From assembly GCA_020846375.1 (NCBI GenBank), contig JADLDZ010000086.1, positions 1-5,651 on the forward strand: a DNA stretch of 5,651 nt, written 5' to 3'. The notes under the pieces were generated by a model. The model was not told the DNA's origin. It saw only the letters and a program-made list of their open reading frames with translations, and ran no database searches. Origin of the DNA: Nitrospirales bacterium. GTDB taxonomy: Bacteria > Nitrospirota > Thermodesulfovibrionia > Thermodesulfovibrionales > Dissulfurispiraceae. This document shows, piece after piece, positions 5,517 to 5,651 of this stretch. Position 1 is the stretch's first letter. Each line of letters opens with the position of its first letter. The translations under genes and the position numbers were made by a program.

Positions 5517-5651
5517 ATGATTAAAAAAACACAAAGAAGAAATACCGCAATCCCCGTCGTGCTCGCTTTCCTGTTTTTCATCGCAGCGGCAACGGCGGCC
5601 TTCAGCGACCAGGCCCCTGAAGAAAATGGCGGATGGCGTCCTTTGGGGAAA
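5517..5651 (+). CDS. Exported protein of unknown function, N-terminus only (runs off the window)
   Basis: Forty-five codons are present and open to the window edge. The start has the form of a Sec signal peptide: positively charged MIKKTQRRN (1-9), a hydrophobic core IPVVLAFLFFIAAATAA (12-28), then a polar sequence FSDQAPEENGGWRPLGK. Cleavage near Ala-Thr-Ala-Ala (residues 25-28) is plausible. There is no Cys in the right place for a lipoprotein box. The protein is therefore probably periplasmic, outer-membrane or secreted. Too little of the mature sequence is visible to assign a family. It is transcribed away from the polysaccharide operon and is separated from it by two repeat elements, so a functional link is not implied. 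Confidence 0.7.
   Translation, partial: MIKKTQRRNTAIPVVLAFLFFIAAATAAFSDQAPEENGGWRPLGK

Noticed and set aside
5306..5581. Short open frames on both strands over the 101-base element (plus 5306-5524, minus 5321-5581)
   Set aside because: They run through the inverted-repeat element. The minus-strand one starts inside the signal-peptide gene at 5517 and is its antisense; the plus-strand frame ends just inside that gene's start.

Overview
The window looks like a piece of a surface-polysaccharide (LPS, O-antigen or capsule type) gene cluster from a Gram-negative bacterium. Sedoheptulose-7-phosphate isomerase (GmhA) beside nucleotide-sugar enzymes points to heptose-containing glycans. The GC-rich coding style and the intergenic palindromic elements would fit a Nitrospirota- or Desulfobacterota-like genome, but that placement is an impression and not a demonstrated assignment.

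Layout: bases 1-4677 are a tight minus-strand gene run, transcribed right to left. The order is a DegT/DnrJ/EryC1/StrS sugar aminotransferase (TTG start at 4677), a polytopic membrane protein with features of a GT-C glycosyltransferase, a GDP-mannose-4,6-dehydratase-like SDR enzyme, and the first 63 codons of gmhA, which leaves the window. Gaps are 12, 15 and 15 bases, each with a Shine-Dalgarno sequence, so this is very probably one operon. All four genes share one reading frame. Two sigma70-like minus-strand promoters lie upstream, near 4736-4764 and 4850-4879.

Bases 4678-5516 are non-coding. They hold these promoters, a palindrome-rich element of about 280 bases with imperfect terminal inverted repeats (4931-5210), and a 101-base element bounded by a perfect 11-base inverted repeat (5349-5449). 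ORFs over this stretch are translations of repeat DNA. At 5517 a plus-strand gene begins that encodes an exported protein; only its signal peptide and a few following residues are present.

How the genes could work together: the SDR enzyme should make a 4-keto-6-deoxy sugar nucleotide, the aminotransferase could put an amino group on C4 of such a sugar, and the membrane protein could transfer a lipid-linked sugar outside the cytoplasm. Dehydratase plus aminotransferase is the logic of GDP-perosamine synthesis. The adjacent gmhA raises the alternative that the substrate is GDP-manno-heptose, as in 6-deoxyheptose capsule pathways. The window alone cannot decide between these.
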